Assembly (NCBI GenBank): GCA_020631735.1
Contig: CM036199.1
Span: 24,053,784 to 24,117,783 of the forward strand
DNA: 64,000 nt
Origin: Saccharum officinarum
Taxonomy: Eukaryota > Streptophyta > Magnoliopsida > Poales > Poaceae
Direction: 5' to 3'
Position numbers and translations under genes: made by a program. Below, piece after piece: positions 22,757 to 33,659 of this stretch; position 1 is the stretch's first letter; each line of letters starts with the position of its first letter. The notes under the pieces were generated by a model, which was given only the letters and a program-made list of their open reading frames with translations, was not told where the DNA came from and made no database searches.

Positions 22757-23900
22757 CTTCACCTTCGGGAAGTAGAGGAGGAAGGTGCAGGAGGACGTCA
22801 AGGGCCTATTTGGTTCACGTAAGATAAAAAAAATTATAAGGTTATGATTTTTTTTTGCGACGAAAGAAGAATTATATTATATGATAGCTGGGTACATCAA
22901 TACATTACGAGCACTCTGGATTACAAAATAGTACCCACGCTGTGAATAGCACAACTCAAAACCTAACCTGTTAGATGCTTTGCAGTATGGATGACCGCAC
23001 AAGCAAACACTCGGCAAATGGCCTGAGAACAAATGCCCAACGAACAACGGTCAACATTCCTATAGGCGGAATTGAGAAACTTCTTCTTTCTGGTGTCTTC
23101 CTTTTTCTTCTTTTTGCCACCGAAGAGTGAGGAAGACTGATCTGAAAATTATTCTTCCCAGTCCTTCATTGTGGCTTATGATTTTTATTTTATGCAAATA
23201 CACTCCTAAAGTACTATTTTATCTAATTATGTCTTAAACATCTTTTAAACACATTAATATCACTTAATATTCACTAATTATAGACTAATAGCGTCATTAG
23301 ACGAGAAAGCAGCGCATCCAGCGAGCCAGGCCCGGTAGGAATGGCCGATTTGCTCGTTCCCACAGAGCCTAGCCGCGGGCTTCCTCGTGCACGCGCAGAG
23401 CCTGGCTCAACCAGGCGAGCGGGCAACCAAACGGCCGGGCCCTGCATCCTGTGAGCGCCTGGTTCGCGGATGCAGGAACCAAACAGCCCCAAGAGGACCG
23501 GCACAAAGATTAGGCTCCCCAACTTCCTCAAACAACAGCCACCTCCTCAATGACGGCCCGCTAAGTCAAAGCATCTGCCATTTTGCCGTAAAGATTGAAA
23601 CGACGGCCCGCAAATACGAGGGCATCCTTTTCTTCTGTAACTATACGGTGGATGCGAGCCCGACCTCACAGTACAAGAATATATCAGCCATTGAGGCGGT
23701 TGCTTCCTTTTTTTTTTTTGCTTTACTTATGTAATATGTATGATTCTAAAAAAAGGTAATATATATAGTATAGGTCACTATACAACAAAGTGAACGAGGA
23801 CGACGTCGACGTGTACTCTTATCAAGCTATCATCATTCAGCGATTTCCGCAGGAAGAAAACGTTTAGCTACATATATTGTACTATCCCTTTTATAGAAAA
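22757..23900 (+). pseudogene. Broken copy of the GA2ox 3' end, split by an inserted element
   Basis: Positions 22757-22802 repeat part of GA2ox exon 3 (TTCACCTTCGGG.AGTA.AGGAGGAAGG). After an insertion, 23491-23900 continues with the rest of the exon, the stop region and about 350 bp of downstream sequence matching 21519-21960 (for example AACTTCCTCAAAC, CAGCCACCTC, ATTTTGCCGTAAA, ATTGAGGCGGTTGCTTCC). The copy has a stop (GAAGTAGAGG where the parent has GAGTACAGG) and a small internal deletion/duplication. No exon 1 or 2 copy is seen, so it is a 3'-end segmental duplication about 1.2-1.9 kb from its source and not a gene. Confidence 0.9.
22803..23490. mobile_element. PIF/Tourist-like element inside the GA2ox pseudogene
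   Basis: The termini GGCCTATTTGGTTC and GGAACCAAACAGCCCC are inverted repeats. AAG is duplicated on both sides (22800-22802, 23491-23493), and removing the element rejoins the exon sequence. It carries a copy of the retroposon-like sequence also present at 34844-35180 (AGAATTATATTA...CACTCTGGATTAC...TTCTTTCTGGTGTC). No transposase is visible. Confidence 0.8.
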
Positions 23901-23909
23901 AAGAGTAAA

Positions 23910-24490
23910 GTCCCGGTCCCTAAACTTATACCGCTGCGTCATCTCGGTCCCTAAACTCGCAAATTGACCATTTAGGTCCTCAAACTTGTTCATCTGTGTC
24001 ATTTCGGTCCCTAAACTTGTTCGACTGTGTTGTCCCGGTCCCTAAACTTGAAAATCACCCGTTTAGGTCCTCAAACTTATTCAGTTGTGTCATCCCGTTC
24101 CCTAAACTTGATTTTGAGTCTCATCTGGGTCAAAACGGGACGATCTAAAAACTATATATCAAAAATTAATTCATAATTTTTTCATATGAGCTCGAATGAA
24201 GATAAACTTTATATCAAAATTATAGCCCTTAACACGATCTACAACTTTGTAGTTGAAAAGTTTTTCAATTAAAACTGTTTAGGGTCCCAAAATATTGCTG
24301 TAAGTTTATAGATTTTGAAATTTAAAATTTAAAATTAAATTTTGGGACACTAAATGACTTCAAATAAAAAAAATTCAATTACAAAGTTGTATATCATATT
24401 GAGAACTATACCTTTCATATAAACTATGTCAGTATCTAAGATTGTTTGATAATTTTAAATTTTAAATTTTAAAATCTATAAACTTATAAA
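23910..24490. repeat. GGTCCCTAAACTTG array followed by a long inverted repeat
   Basis: About eight copies of GGTCC(C/T)nAAACTTG lie in 23914-24120, with a higher-order pair of about 92 bp. An AT-rich stretch follows, in which 24300-24340 and 24450-24488 (TTTATAGATTTT.AAATTTAAA and its complement) can pair as a stem around a loop of roughly 110 bp. It is probably the end of a transposable element and holds no gene. Confidence 0.6.
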
Positions 24491-26350
24491 AATATTTGTT
24501 GTGTTCTCGTCGACAGTGAGACTCTTCGTCACTCTCGAGGATTTGCCGTCACCGTTTTCGAAGATACTCATATAGGTAGTGTTTGCTGTGTTCCTGCGTT
24601 GTATCGTGGAATCGCAAAAAAAAAAAGAGAGAGAGAGGGAGAGAGAAAGAAAAGAAAAGAAAACTCCACACTTAAATTTCAGCCATTCCATCCTGGACGC
24701 TGTAGCTCGAATACTGGTCGTCGTAGTCGACTTCGATCGTTGAAGAAGGGCCAGATCCGGGCTTTTCCTCGTCATCGCAAAGACGAACGTCACTACCTCC
24801 AGCCTCTAGGCTCCAGCGTGACAGATTCCAGTGCCCAGCGGCCGTCGAGCTCGACGCACACATCCTGACGTCCACATCGGACAATGATGCGCTTGCGTGC
24901 AAGTGGGAGCGAGCTTTCCCGGTTTGTGGTGCCGACAGTGGATAATAATGCACTCCTCTGTCCCGTAAAACAGTGCATTCTACAATTTTTAAAGCAAATT
25001 AAGAAAGAATATAAAAGATATATGTACTCTTATTTTATATCTTAATCACATGATGAATGATGATTGGTTGATGAATAGAAAGTATTTAATGCAAAACTGA
25101 TTTATATCATCTGAAATGCATTATATTTGAGGACAAATTTTGAATGCTAAAATGGACTGTATCACGGACGGGAGAGTACACCCGATTCCGGCGTTTAGCC
25201 GCCTCAGGAACGAACCTGAGGTGCAAGGGTTGAGGCGCGTAGCCAAAGAGGGCGGGAAAAAACGTAGGTTGGCGAGCCCTGTCTCGGTAACTCTGAAACG
25301 ATGCCAATTTGGACGGTGCGGAACCGTGGATGCTGTTGTCTTGAGCAGTGATGAATGAGTGGAAAGCTAGGATCTCGTCTCTCGCAGAATCTTACTCTTC
25401 TATTTCGCGAGGATTGGTCGGTATGCTTGGATGCCATTGTTTGTATTTTTTACAGAAATGATTTAAGAGCCTGACTGGAATCAGAAAAAACGGCTCCACA
25501 AATGTTAACGACCAGATAACCCGGCGAGTTTTCCTTTTGAAAACAATATTTTTCGCAACTTTCTTCTTTTAGAAAACTACAAAATTATAACCACAACTTT
25601 TGTACCTAATATTTTGCAGCATATAACTTATCACCACAATCCACAACATCTAATCATCATGTTTTTAATAGTATATTTTTATTTTATAGACAACTTATCA
25701 TGATAACTTTTCCACATGAGTTTTGACAACCCAACTTTTGTTCATAATTATCAATGGACAAACTTATGTAACAATTTATCAACATAACTTTTTGGAAAAT
25801 TTTGCTGTGGGACACACAACTTTTTTAGCATAACTTTTATATAATAAATTTTACAAATAAGGTAACTTATAAACATAAGTTTCTTCGTTAATGCTTTTTT
25901 CAAAAAAAATATAAACAACTTATCTAGCACAACTTTTAACATAATTTGTTCCCGATAAATTTGACTTAAAAAATTAGTATATATAAGAGGAATGTGTAGA
26001 TTATAATATGATAAAAGGGAAAAGAAAAGGAAGGAAAAAAATAAAATGAGGGAAAAAAAGAAAACTGTATAGATGCTCGGGGACCACGACCCATGGTCCA
26101 CGGAATGGATCACTTGAAGCGAAAGGACTTAGGCACTTTAGTTCTGAACCTCTAATATAAGTTTAAATTACGTGTGTGCTACTGTAATAAGTTTGGACCG
26201 ATGCTTCTTATTCTTAGAAGAAGGCTGAAGCCGGATATTTTCCATTATTTAAAAAAAACATCCAGACACCCACCAGAGTCCAGACTCGTTGGTCAGATTT
26301 TCAGAGGCGATGCACGCACGGTATAGACTGTATAGTTTCTACTGGTGTGC
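24491..26350. other. Intergenic, AT-rich, no supported gene
   Basis: It holds a poly-A/(AG)n run (24617-24662). Two short GC-richer frames near 24660-24980 and 25140-25440 match nothing I recognise. From 25540 to 25990 is an AT-rich tract in which ACAACTTTT-like words recur. Nothing here supports a gene. Confidence 0.5.
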
Positions 26351-27109
26351 ATGTTCACTTATGTAACTAGAAACAACAAGCGGCGTTGCCGCGCAGCCAC
26401 GTAGGGTGCAACCAGTTGTGTAGGAGCTGGATCTATTGTTGATTAATCTTTTACTTTTTGAGGATAAGTAGCATACAACAACGGATGTTATCGATATGTA
26501 TTTTCATATTTTTTTTGTTATTTTTAAAATGTGCAACCGCGTTTGTATTTTTTAAGAAATTGGAGAGGCCAAGCCTACAGTTTGTCAAATATTATTGTAC
26601 AGATGCCAATTGAGATTTGGATCATGAGTATCTGAAAGTAAATGATTAAAATACTTAAATATATGAAATGGATGTAGATGGAGAAATTGAATCGCTAATG
26701 CTCAAATGTGGCAGAGCGTTCTAAACCTTTGAGAAGCAAGCTTTCCAAAAACAGTTTCAGTGCCTGGTAATGATAGTTGGATGGTCAGTTGAAGGATTTG
26801 CTATGCAAGCATTAGATTTATGCATATACCACTTACTGATACAACGGGGGCCAAAAATTTCACGAACTTCATATGCCACTGTCAGCTGAGTTTAGTAATG
26901 GAAAGGAAGATCAAGGACCTCGTACTTCAGAGTCCACCGTGAAAGATCAGGTTTATCTTCACAGACCAGTAAAACTGAACAAAGTCAATGTAGCATAGTA
27001 TATGCAACGCCAAGCATTAGTAAAGGAAACAGCGCACAATAACCATATTAACTAAAGCGAAGGGAAAAACACACTGAAACCATATTGACAATGCCACAAG
27101 GGGCAGCAG

Positions 27110-27740
27110 ATGGGGAGGTCACGGTGCACAGAGATGAAGCCATGAAGGAGAAACAATCGAAGACACACCACAGAGGAAATGGCAGTGTACCTCACCGTGG
27201 ACGGTAGATCAGGGCTCGGGTGTCATCCGCGGCACGTGGGGAGGTGCGGCGCCCAGGAGATGTGCGCCCCGCGCAGGTGGCCTGTTGGTAGGCGCGACGA
27301 CGGGTCAGCACCGGGTGAGGCACGGGAGTAGCCCTGGGGTGGACACGATGATGCATTGTGGGACGGAGGGCCGAGGGCGACTGGCTCGACGCTCGTCTAT
27401 GGCGTTTTCGGTCGGGCAGAGGCGAGGCCGGCGGCGAGCGGTGGCGCTAGGGCACGCCTGGGCCAGCGCAGACCCGCTGGTGCCCGCACCGAGGCCTGGG
27501 ACTGCCGGTGGCGAGGTGGCCACGCACATAGGCGGCTGTAGCTGCAACTGCCGCTGCTGTCCTCCACCCCGGAACCGGCCGGTAGGGGCGTACGGGGGCG
27601 CTGGCCGGGACGTGTGGGGGGCGGCGCCCGGAGGGACGGCCACGACAGCAGTGAATGACCGGCCAGCGAGCTGCGCCAGGCACATGCGGTCGCAGGGCCG
27701 GTTGCTGTTATATAACTATAAAGCAGGGAACAGTGACATT
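27110..27740 (-). pseudogene. Copy 1 of a duplicated GC-rich locus (unknown, possibly a degenerate gene exon)
   Basis: This block and 29905-30560 share about 600 bp at high identity, from GATGGGGAGGTCACGG through GGAAATGGCAGTGTACCTC to GCGCCGGGCACATGCGG-like sequence. On the minus strand both have a consensus splice donor (CACGG..AG|GTACAC, at 27193-27200 here) at the left end of the GC-rich part, so it could be a first exon. The frames on both strands are Arg/Pro/Ala-rich and give no domain. This copy lacks the first-exon start region seen in copy 2 (30560-30740). A captured or decayed gene is the likeliest reading, with low confidence. Confidence 0.35.
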
Positions 27741-28759
27741 TTCTCTGCACCTTGAATTTTGATCAGACTCAACATGGTCAGATTTATAAGCCTTGCCTAT
27801 TGCGAGTACATATCAACATTTATTGCATCTAATTCTAGCTGCTTAGCATAATTACAGGGTTTTCTAGGTCATACATATAAGAATCATCTAGAACCTTACA
27901 AGAACAAGTCAGGTCTTGCGATTGCTCTTGCTCTTGCCCTGCAGCTGACGCTGCTCGCCTTCCCCTCGCATCTTCGCCTCATCCAACACCAGCGTGAGAA
28001 GTTACAAACATTAAAAGCACACAGCGAAGAATAAGCACATTTAGAAAGCTTGGATTTGACAATTTTATTGAGTATGACATGACGTTTCACTGTGTTACAA
28101 ACAGTGTTGGTATACGGGCACATACCGAAATTTCAGATTTGCCAACATGCAGAGGCTGTAAAACAATCTTGTCATATGTAAGGTGGACCTTAAGGTGGTA
28201 ACATAATCTTATATCACCTATAAGCAGAAACAAAGGAAATTATATTGGTGAGGTATTATTGATCACATTTGGACCAGTAGTGGGAAGAATAACTTGAGAA
28301 GAATATTATGAAATTCCATTATTGAAACTGGTCATGTTTTGCTAGGCTTATGTAAAATTATTTTTATATATTTAAAAGGTTAAGATCCATGCTTAGTTAA
28401 ATCAAGAAAAATTTGGTACAGGGCATGTAAAATGATGTCAAGTTAGTGGTGAATACAAAATAAAACACTCTGGCATCAAGCTAAGGGCGTGTTTGTTTCT
28501 GGACGTGCTTTGCCTTGGTTTGCTGACACGGGAAACGATAACCTTGCCCAGGCAAGCAATTCGTCGCCTTAATTTCAGTCCGTAAATGCCAAATATTTTG
28601 CGACCTAACCTCATTTGGTCAGCACAAGTTAAGATCCTGGCAATAAACATAATAACATTGCACGCAACAGTGCTGCCGAGGAATGTCTTCCAATATATCC
28701 TAACCATTTGAGTAGCAATTGCAAGACCATTAGATCATGCTTGAATAAAACTATGTTTA

Positions 28760-29340
28760 TGTGCATTTCGAGAAAAATATCAGTATTGTTTTAACATAAG
28801 AGACAGAGGGAGCGAGCAAGAGAGACACTTTACAAAGGCGAAGGCAAGAAATCATTACCTTTCATAGTTGATGAGAACATGTATAACATGTGGCATACTG
28901 ACATGTGATGGGAATTGTAGTGGTTGTAACATATACACATCTGGGTTTCATCAGATGTTCAGGAATACAATGGTCAGCCGTTGGCAGCATTCAAGCTTTG
29001 ACAGTGGCAATCCAATTCCACAAACTTCCTTCACGTCTGGAATGTGAGATTAAAAGCATGTTTCAGTGCATTTGAGAAAAATAGCAGTATTGTTTTAACA
29101 CGAGAGAGAGAGGGAGCGAGAGAGATCTAAACTTTATAATATACGGTACTTCACACTTTGCAATGGTAAAGCCGAGAAATTATTAGCTTTCATTGATCAT
29201 GAGAATGTTTATAACATGTGACGTACTGACATGTGATGGGACTTGCAGTGGTTCTGACATATAGGTATCAAGGTTTCATCAAATGTTCAGGAATCAAATG
29301 CTAAGTGACTGTTAGCATTGGAAACGTCACTTTTACTCTA
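28760..29340. repeat. Local direct duplication between the two GC-rich copies
   Basis: 28765-29000 and 29060-29320 share words such as GAGAAAAATA.CAGTATTGTTTTAACA, AGAGGGAGCGAG, GAGAA.GT.TATAACATGTG, ACTGACATGTGATGGGA and TTCATCA.ATGTTCAGGAAT. It is noncoding. With the flanking GC-rich copies it suggests a multi-kilobase tandem duplication that later diverged. Confidence 0.65.
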
Positions 29341-29599
29341 AAAAGTAACAGTTCCTTCAGGTAGCATCAGGCTTAATAGTTGTAACTGAAAAAGCATCTA
29401 CAAATAATAGGCAGTAGTGCACAATAATATGGTGTGAACACACCATAAATGTCATTATTTTGTATACCTGGCTGGATTGTCTTGCAATATATTATCAGTG
29501 TAGCTATGGTATGGTGAAAATAAATTAAAATTATATGTTCACTGTTGTCTGTGATTTGAGTGAGTGCTATGATTACCAGAGTTTAGGTCGACAAATGAT

Positions 29600-30740
29600 G
29601 CTCCATGTTGAAACAGCTTGGTCCTATATGTGGCCACTCTGAACTCCTTCCGTGGTGCAGAGTCTGCAAGTCAAATTGATGGGTACCATTTCCTGCAGCA
29701 AGAAGGAAAACCAATGGATATTTATGTACATGCATACTGAAGCCGGAAAGATAGCACCTGATGAGGTATACATAAGTAGCACAAAGGAATAGTTAGATGA
29801 CTGCAAGGCACCGACCTGACGCAAAATTAGCAAGAAGAGCCCTTTTGGGCATTTCATCGAGCACTTGAAGGGCACAGAACACCAAAAGCAAAGAAAGCAG
29901 CAGATGGGGAGGTCACGGTGCAAAGAGATGAAGCCATGAAGGACAGAGATGAAGCCATGAAGGAGAAACAATCGAAGACACACCACAGAGGAAATGGCAG
30001 TGTACCTCGCCGTGGACGGTAGATCAAGGCTCGGGTGTCATCCGCGCCACGTGGGGAGGTGCGCCGCCCGGGAGATGCGTGCCCGCGCAGGTGGCCTGTT
30101 GTTAGGCGCGACGACGGGTCAGCACCGGGTCAGGCACGGGAACGGCCCTGGGGTGGACACGATGACGAGCGGAGGCATTGTGGGACGGAGGGGGCGGCGC
30201 GACCGCCTCGAAGGTCATCTGCGGCGTTTTTGGCCTGGCGGAGGCGAGGCCGGCGGCGAGCGACGGCGCTAGGGCACGCCTGGGCCAGCGCAGACCCGCT
30301 GGTGCCCGCACCGAGGCCTAGGACGGCCGGTGGCGAGGTGGCCACGCACGTAGGCGGTCGTAGCTGCTGCAGCTGCCGCTGCTGTCCTCCACCCCGGAGC
30401 CGGCCGGTAGGGGCGTGCGGGGGCGCTGGCGGGGACGTGTGGGGGGCGGCGCCCGGAGGGACGCCCACGGCGGCAGTGGCTGACCGGCCGGCGAGCTGCG
30501 CCGGGCACGTGCGGTCGCAGGGCCAGACGCTGCTCGACGGGAGGCGGGCCGTGGCATGCTCCCCGCGCGCGTCAGCGCTGCGGCATGGGCTCAGCACGGC
30601 CGCGGGGTCGGCGAGAGCAAGGCGGGAGGGTGGAGGGCGATGGGAGGTGCTCGCCGCCGTGTGCGGAAGCCGAGACCCAAGGCACGAGGCGCGGCGTAGC
30701 CACGAGTTCGAGCAAAGGCTCTAGAAACGTCGGTTCACGC
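29600..30740 (-). pseudogene. Copy 2 of the duplicated GC-rich locus, with possible downstream exons
   Basis: The GC-rich block (30005-30740) repeats 27190-27740. On the minus strand, after the donor GCGAG|GTACAC (about 30002-30010), a short acceptor-bounded piece at about 29822-29866 reads LDEMPKRALLANFAS. That resembles the FDEMP element of pentatricopeptide repeats, but one short match is weak evidence. A further piece at 29640-29695 follows a TGCAG acceptor. No complete frame can be built with confidence. It could be a rearranged PPR-type gene or a transposon-captured fragment. Confidence 0.3.
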
Positions 30741-31195
30741 GGGCATTTGGCCGGTGCTCAAGCCGTCCGATCAAGATCAACAGCTTTTGATTTTCCGCTG
30801 ACGTGGTCCGATCCCTCATCGAGCTTTTGGGAGCAGGATTCCTATGAAGAAGATTTGTGACTGGGAGATTTATTTAACGACCATGAACGTTCCAATACGC
30901 AACGACGACAAAGTTTATTATTCTAGGTAGCTAAAACACATTATTAGAAACTGTAAAAACCACAGCACAGCACGTGAAGCCGGTTCACGAGACACACACG
31001 CCCACGTACGTCTAAGAGTAACTGAAGACACACGGACACACACGCACGTACGGCGGTGTCTGTGACCGCGCGCCACCGCAGGGACGGTGACGCGCAACGA
31101 GACAAATAACAGCAAACGCAAACGGCCGGACCGGCAGGTCGATCATGCTTCAATATTGCTGCATGCAGTGCAGCTAACCGGAGCCGGCCAGCCGG

Positions 31196-31558
31196 CTAGC
31201 AGACCCGCTTGCAGTGGCACTTGCTCACTATGCCGTGCCACTTGCACTCGCCCGACGGAAAGCCCTCCGTCTTGCAGACGTTCTCGCAGTTGCTCTCGCT
31301 CAGGCAGGCGCCGACGAACTTGTGGCTCTGCGAGAAGCAGTGCCTGTGCCTCGCTTCCGCCACCCTCGTCGTCCCCATCTCTGCAACGAACGGTGCACGC
31401 CGTGCTACATGTCAGAAACAAGATTCATGCTACAAAAAAACAGTGGCACGAGCTAGCTAGCGCGTGCTATATATGCAGGACATGCACACACCTGAGGCGG
31501 CGAGCAGCAGCAGGAAGACGACGACGGACGCGACCATGCGGCGGGAGGTCGACGCCAT
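31196..31558 (-). CDS. Plant defensin (gamma-thionin family) precursor
   Basis: Two exons on the minus strand, 31558-31492 and 31380-31196, with a 111-bp GT-AG intron after codon 22 (phase 1); 83 residues. Residues 1-22 form a signal peptide core (VVVFLLLLA), extended by about 11 residues from exon 2 before the mature peptide, which probably starts near R34. The mature part has eight cysteines at 37, 48, 54, 58, 68, 77, 79 and 83. The spacing C-X10-C-X5-C-X3-C-X9-C-X8-C-X-C-X3-C is the cysteine-stabilised alpha-beta pattern of plant defensins. Such peptides are secreted and mostly antifungal or ion-channel-directed; the target of this one cannot be told. The intron within the signal-peptide region is typical of plant defensin genes. 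The frame is complete. Confidence 0.93.
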
Positions 31559-31666
31559 ACTTTGACAGCTTTTGACAACAGAGAGTGGGAGAGTGGCTGC
31601 TGGCTGGACACCTCCAGATGCAATGCAGTTCCAATTGGAATGACCGGCACGACGGGACGGTAGGGG

Positions 31667-31676
31667 TTTATATAGG
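31667..31676 (-). promoter_or_regulatory. TATA box of the defensin gene
   Basis: Minus-strand CTATATAAAC lies about 110 bp upstream of the defensin ATG at 31558. A MITE begins only about 25 bp further upstream. Confidence 0.75.
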
Positions 31677-31700
31677 GCTTTAGGCCTAGCTAGAGGCTAG

Positions 31701-31964
31701 GGCCTTGTTTAGATGGTCCAATTTGGGAGTTGCCGAATTACTGTAGAGCACTGTAGCATTTTGTTTTTATTTGGTAAAAATTGTCCAAACATTGACTAAT
31801 TATGTTCAAAACGTTCGTCTCGTAAAGAACAACAAAACTGTGCAATTAGTTTTTGATTTCATCTACATTTAGTACTCCATACATGTGTCGATATTTTGAT
31901 GTGATGGGGAATCTTCTTTTTGCATAGTAGAATTTGGGGAAAATTTTGGCATCTAAACAGGGCC
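31701..31964 (+). mobile_element. Complete Tourist-like MITE upstream of the defensin
   Basis: The 264-bp element has terminal inverted repeats GGCCTTGTTTAGAT and ATCTAAACAGGGCC, flanked by a TAG duplication (31698-31700 and 31965-31967). It is the best preserved member of the family in this window. Confidence 0.88.
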
Positions 31965-32980
31965 TAGAGTTTGTTCGAAATCCAAGTCCTGTACGTATTT
32001 GTTTAAATTTCGCCAGTATAATGGATCGAATCGAAAAGCTGAGTCAGCACATTTTTCTAATGCAACCTGATCTGGTCGGTGCAAAGGTTGGAGCTTTGCT
32101 CGTCGTGTCCCGACAATCTCGTCTCGGGTCTCTCGGCACAAGTAAAATTGCACTGCTCAGAGTACGGGTGCAGAAAGAAAATATTGTGCGCCGATGTAGA
32201 GGTGGCGCGTCAGTGCATGCGTGGACGTCTGTGGAATGCAGTGCGTAGATTGAGGCAAGGGTCGTGTGTGCGTGTGAAGTGTGCTAGTGCTTGGCTGGCT
32301 ACACTGCTCCACCGACCTGACAAAGCTACTGTTTGTTATTGCTGGGGTGGATGGACAGTCCACGTGATCAGCGATTTGAGTTGTTGATTGGTTGTATTGG
32401 TATTCACCTTAATCCATATACATTCATATACATTAGAATGGTTTGGACTGAAAATAAATTAATTTCTATTTGATTTACTTTATTATATATAATTAAGGTG
32501 GACACCATAGAGCTAAATCCACTGTAGAACTTGTTTGAATGCACATGTATTTTAATCTATGTGTGCTAGAGTGGATTGAGGTAAATTAAATAAATTTCAC
32601 TCTAATTCAATAAAACACACATGGATTGAAGTAGATACACGTGTATCCAAACAATGTCCCATAACATATAAACAACTTATAGTATAGGAGATATAACACA
32701 TAAGAAATCTTGTAGAGTTGCTCAGAAACCCTTCACTATAGGATTGGGAAGTGTAGTGTTTCTGTTTAAGGAGGGGAAAACAATAGGAGGTTGATGCAGG
32801 CCGCGGAGCTAATCACCATGGTGGACCAGATGTTCAGATCTGATTGGCCACCAGAGATCGTGGTCGTCTGAAATGCATCGTCCATCAGGGAAGTAGAGCT
32901 CTGGTTTAAAATGAAGTTGCTTTGTTTTGTGAATTGTGAGTCACAATTTTGCAACAAAAAAGAAACTTTTGCACTGCATT

Positions 32981-32985
<5 letters not shown>

Positions 32986-33028
<43 letters not shown>
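32986..33028. repeat. (TA)n microsatellite
   Basis: About 21 TA units lie just beyond the stop codon of the distal copy of the ILR1-like last exon. Confidence 0.97.
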
Positions 33029-33030
<2 letters not shown>

Positions 33031-33058
33031 GCCCAAGATCAACCGCACGAGCGAGAAG

Positions 33059-33442
33059 CTACGAGTCTTTGTTGAGAGAGGAGCCCTCAGTAAAGTACAG
33101 TTCTGCAATCGCAACATGCAAAGCAGCCCCAACTGGAATGACGTCCTCATCAACGAAGAAATAGGGATTGTGAACTGAGTAAACAGAACCAGCTTTCTCG
33201 TTTCTAACGCCGATGCCAAACATAACACCGGGAACCAGCTGCTGGTAGAAAGCGAAGTCTTCGCCGGCCATGATCTTTTCCCCTGGTCTCACCTTTCCCG
33301 GGCCAAGCAAGCCTCTGCCGACATCCTCTACGTGCCGATGCAGCCTCTCGTCGTTCACAACAGCAGGGTACATTGGGTAGTCCTCAACCTTCATGTCGAC
33401 AGCTCCCTTGCACCTATGCACAGCCGCCTGCCCTTCTACTAC
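33059..33442 (-). CDS. Second (distal) copy of the ILR1-like terminal exon
   Basis: An intact 127-codon open frame with stop TAG begins right after an acceptor TTTTTCCAG (33445-33443). It encodes a second version of the C-terminal part of the hydrolase. It starts at the same residue and phase as the proximal terminal exon ([18 protein letters not shown]), is about 85% identical over 118 residues, and keeps [10 protein letters not shown] and the metal-binding His in [13 protein letters not shown]. The tails differ: this copy ends SSLNKDS, the other ends SHSQS. It lies about 220 bp downstream of the proximal exon with no other exon copy between. It can be an alternative last exon, or the remnant of a tandem gene copy whose front was lost. 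Confidence 0.85.
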   Translation of the reverse strand, partial: VVEGQAAVHRCKGAVDMKVEDYPMYPAVVNDERLHRHVEDVGRGLLGPGKVRPGEKIMAGEDFAFYQQLVPGVMFGIGVRNEKAGSVYSVHNPYFFVDEDVIPVGAALHVAIAELYFTEGSSLNKDS

Positions 33443-33659
33443 CTGGAAAAATGGAGATTGTCAATTACATTCTGATATAAGAATCGCAAAGCTGAACAAT
33501 TCTTTGGCAGAATCACGGTTGACTGAGAAAATGCATGTGTACTTTAAACCAATTATCAGAGCAAGTTACTCAAGAGGGGAAAAAAACCAATTATCAGAGA
33601 AAATGCACCAGGTATGGTCAATGCTATGCGTAGGTTTACATTTCAACCATCTTTTCAGC

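Noticed and set aside
26360..30900. Possible Helitron around the duplicated GC-rich copies
   Set aside because: No TC...CTRR ends with a terminal hairpin could be placed, so the class is left open.
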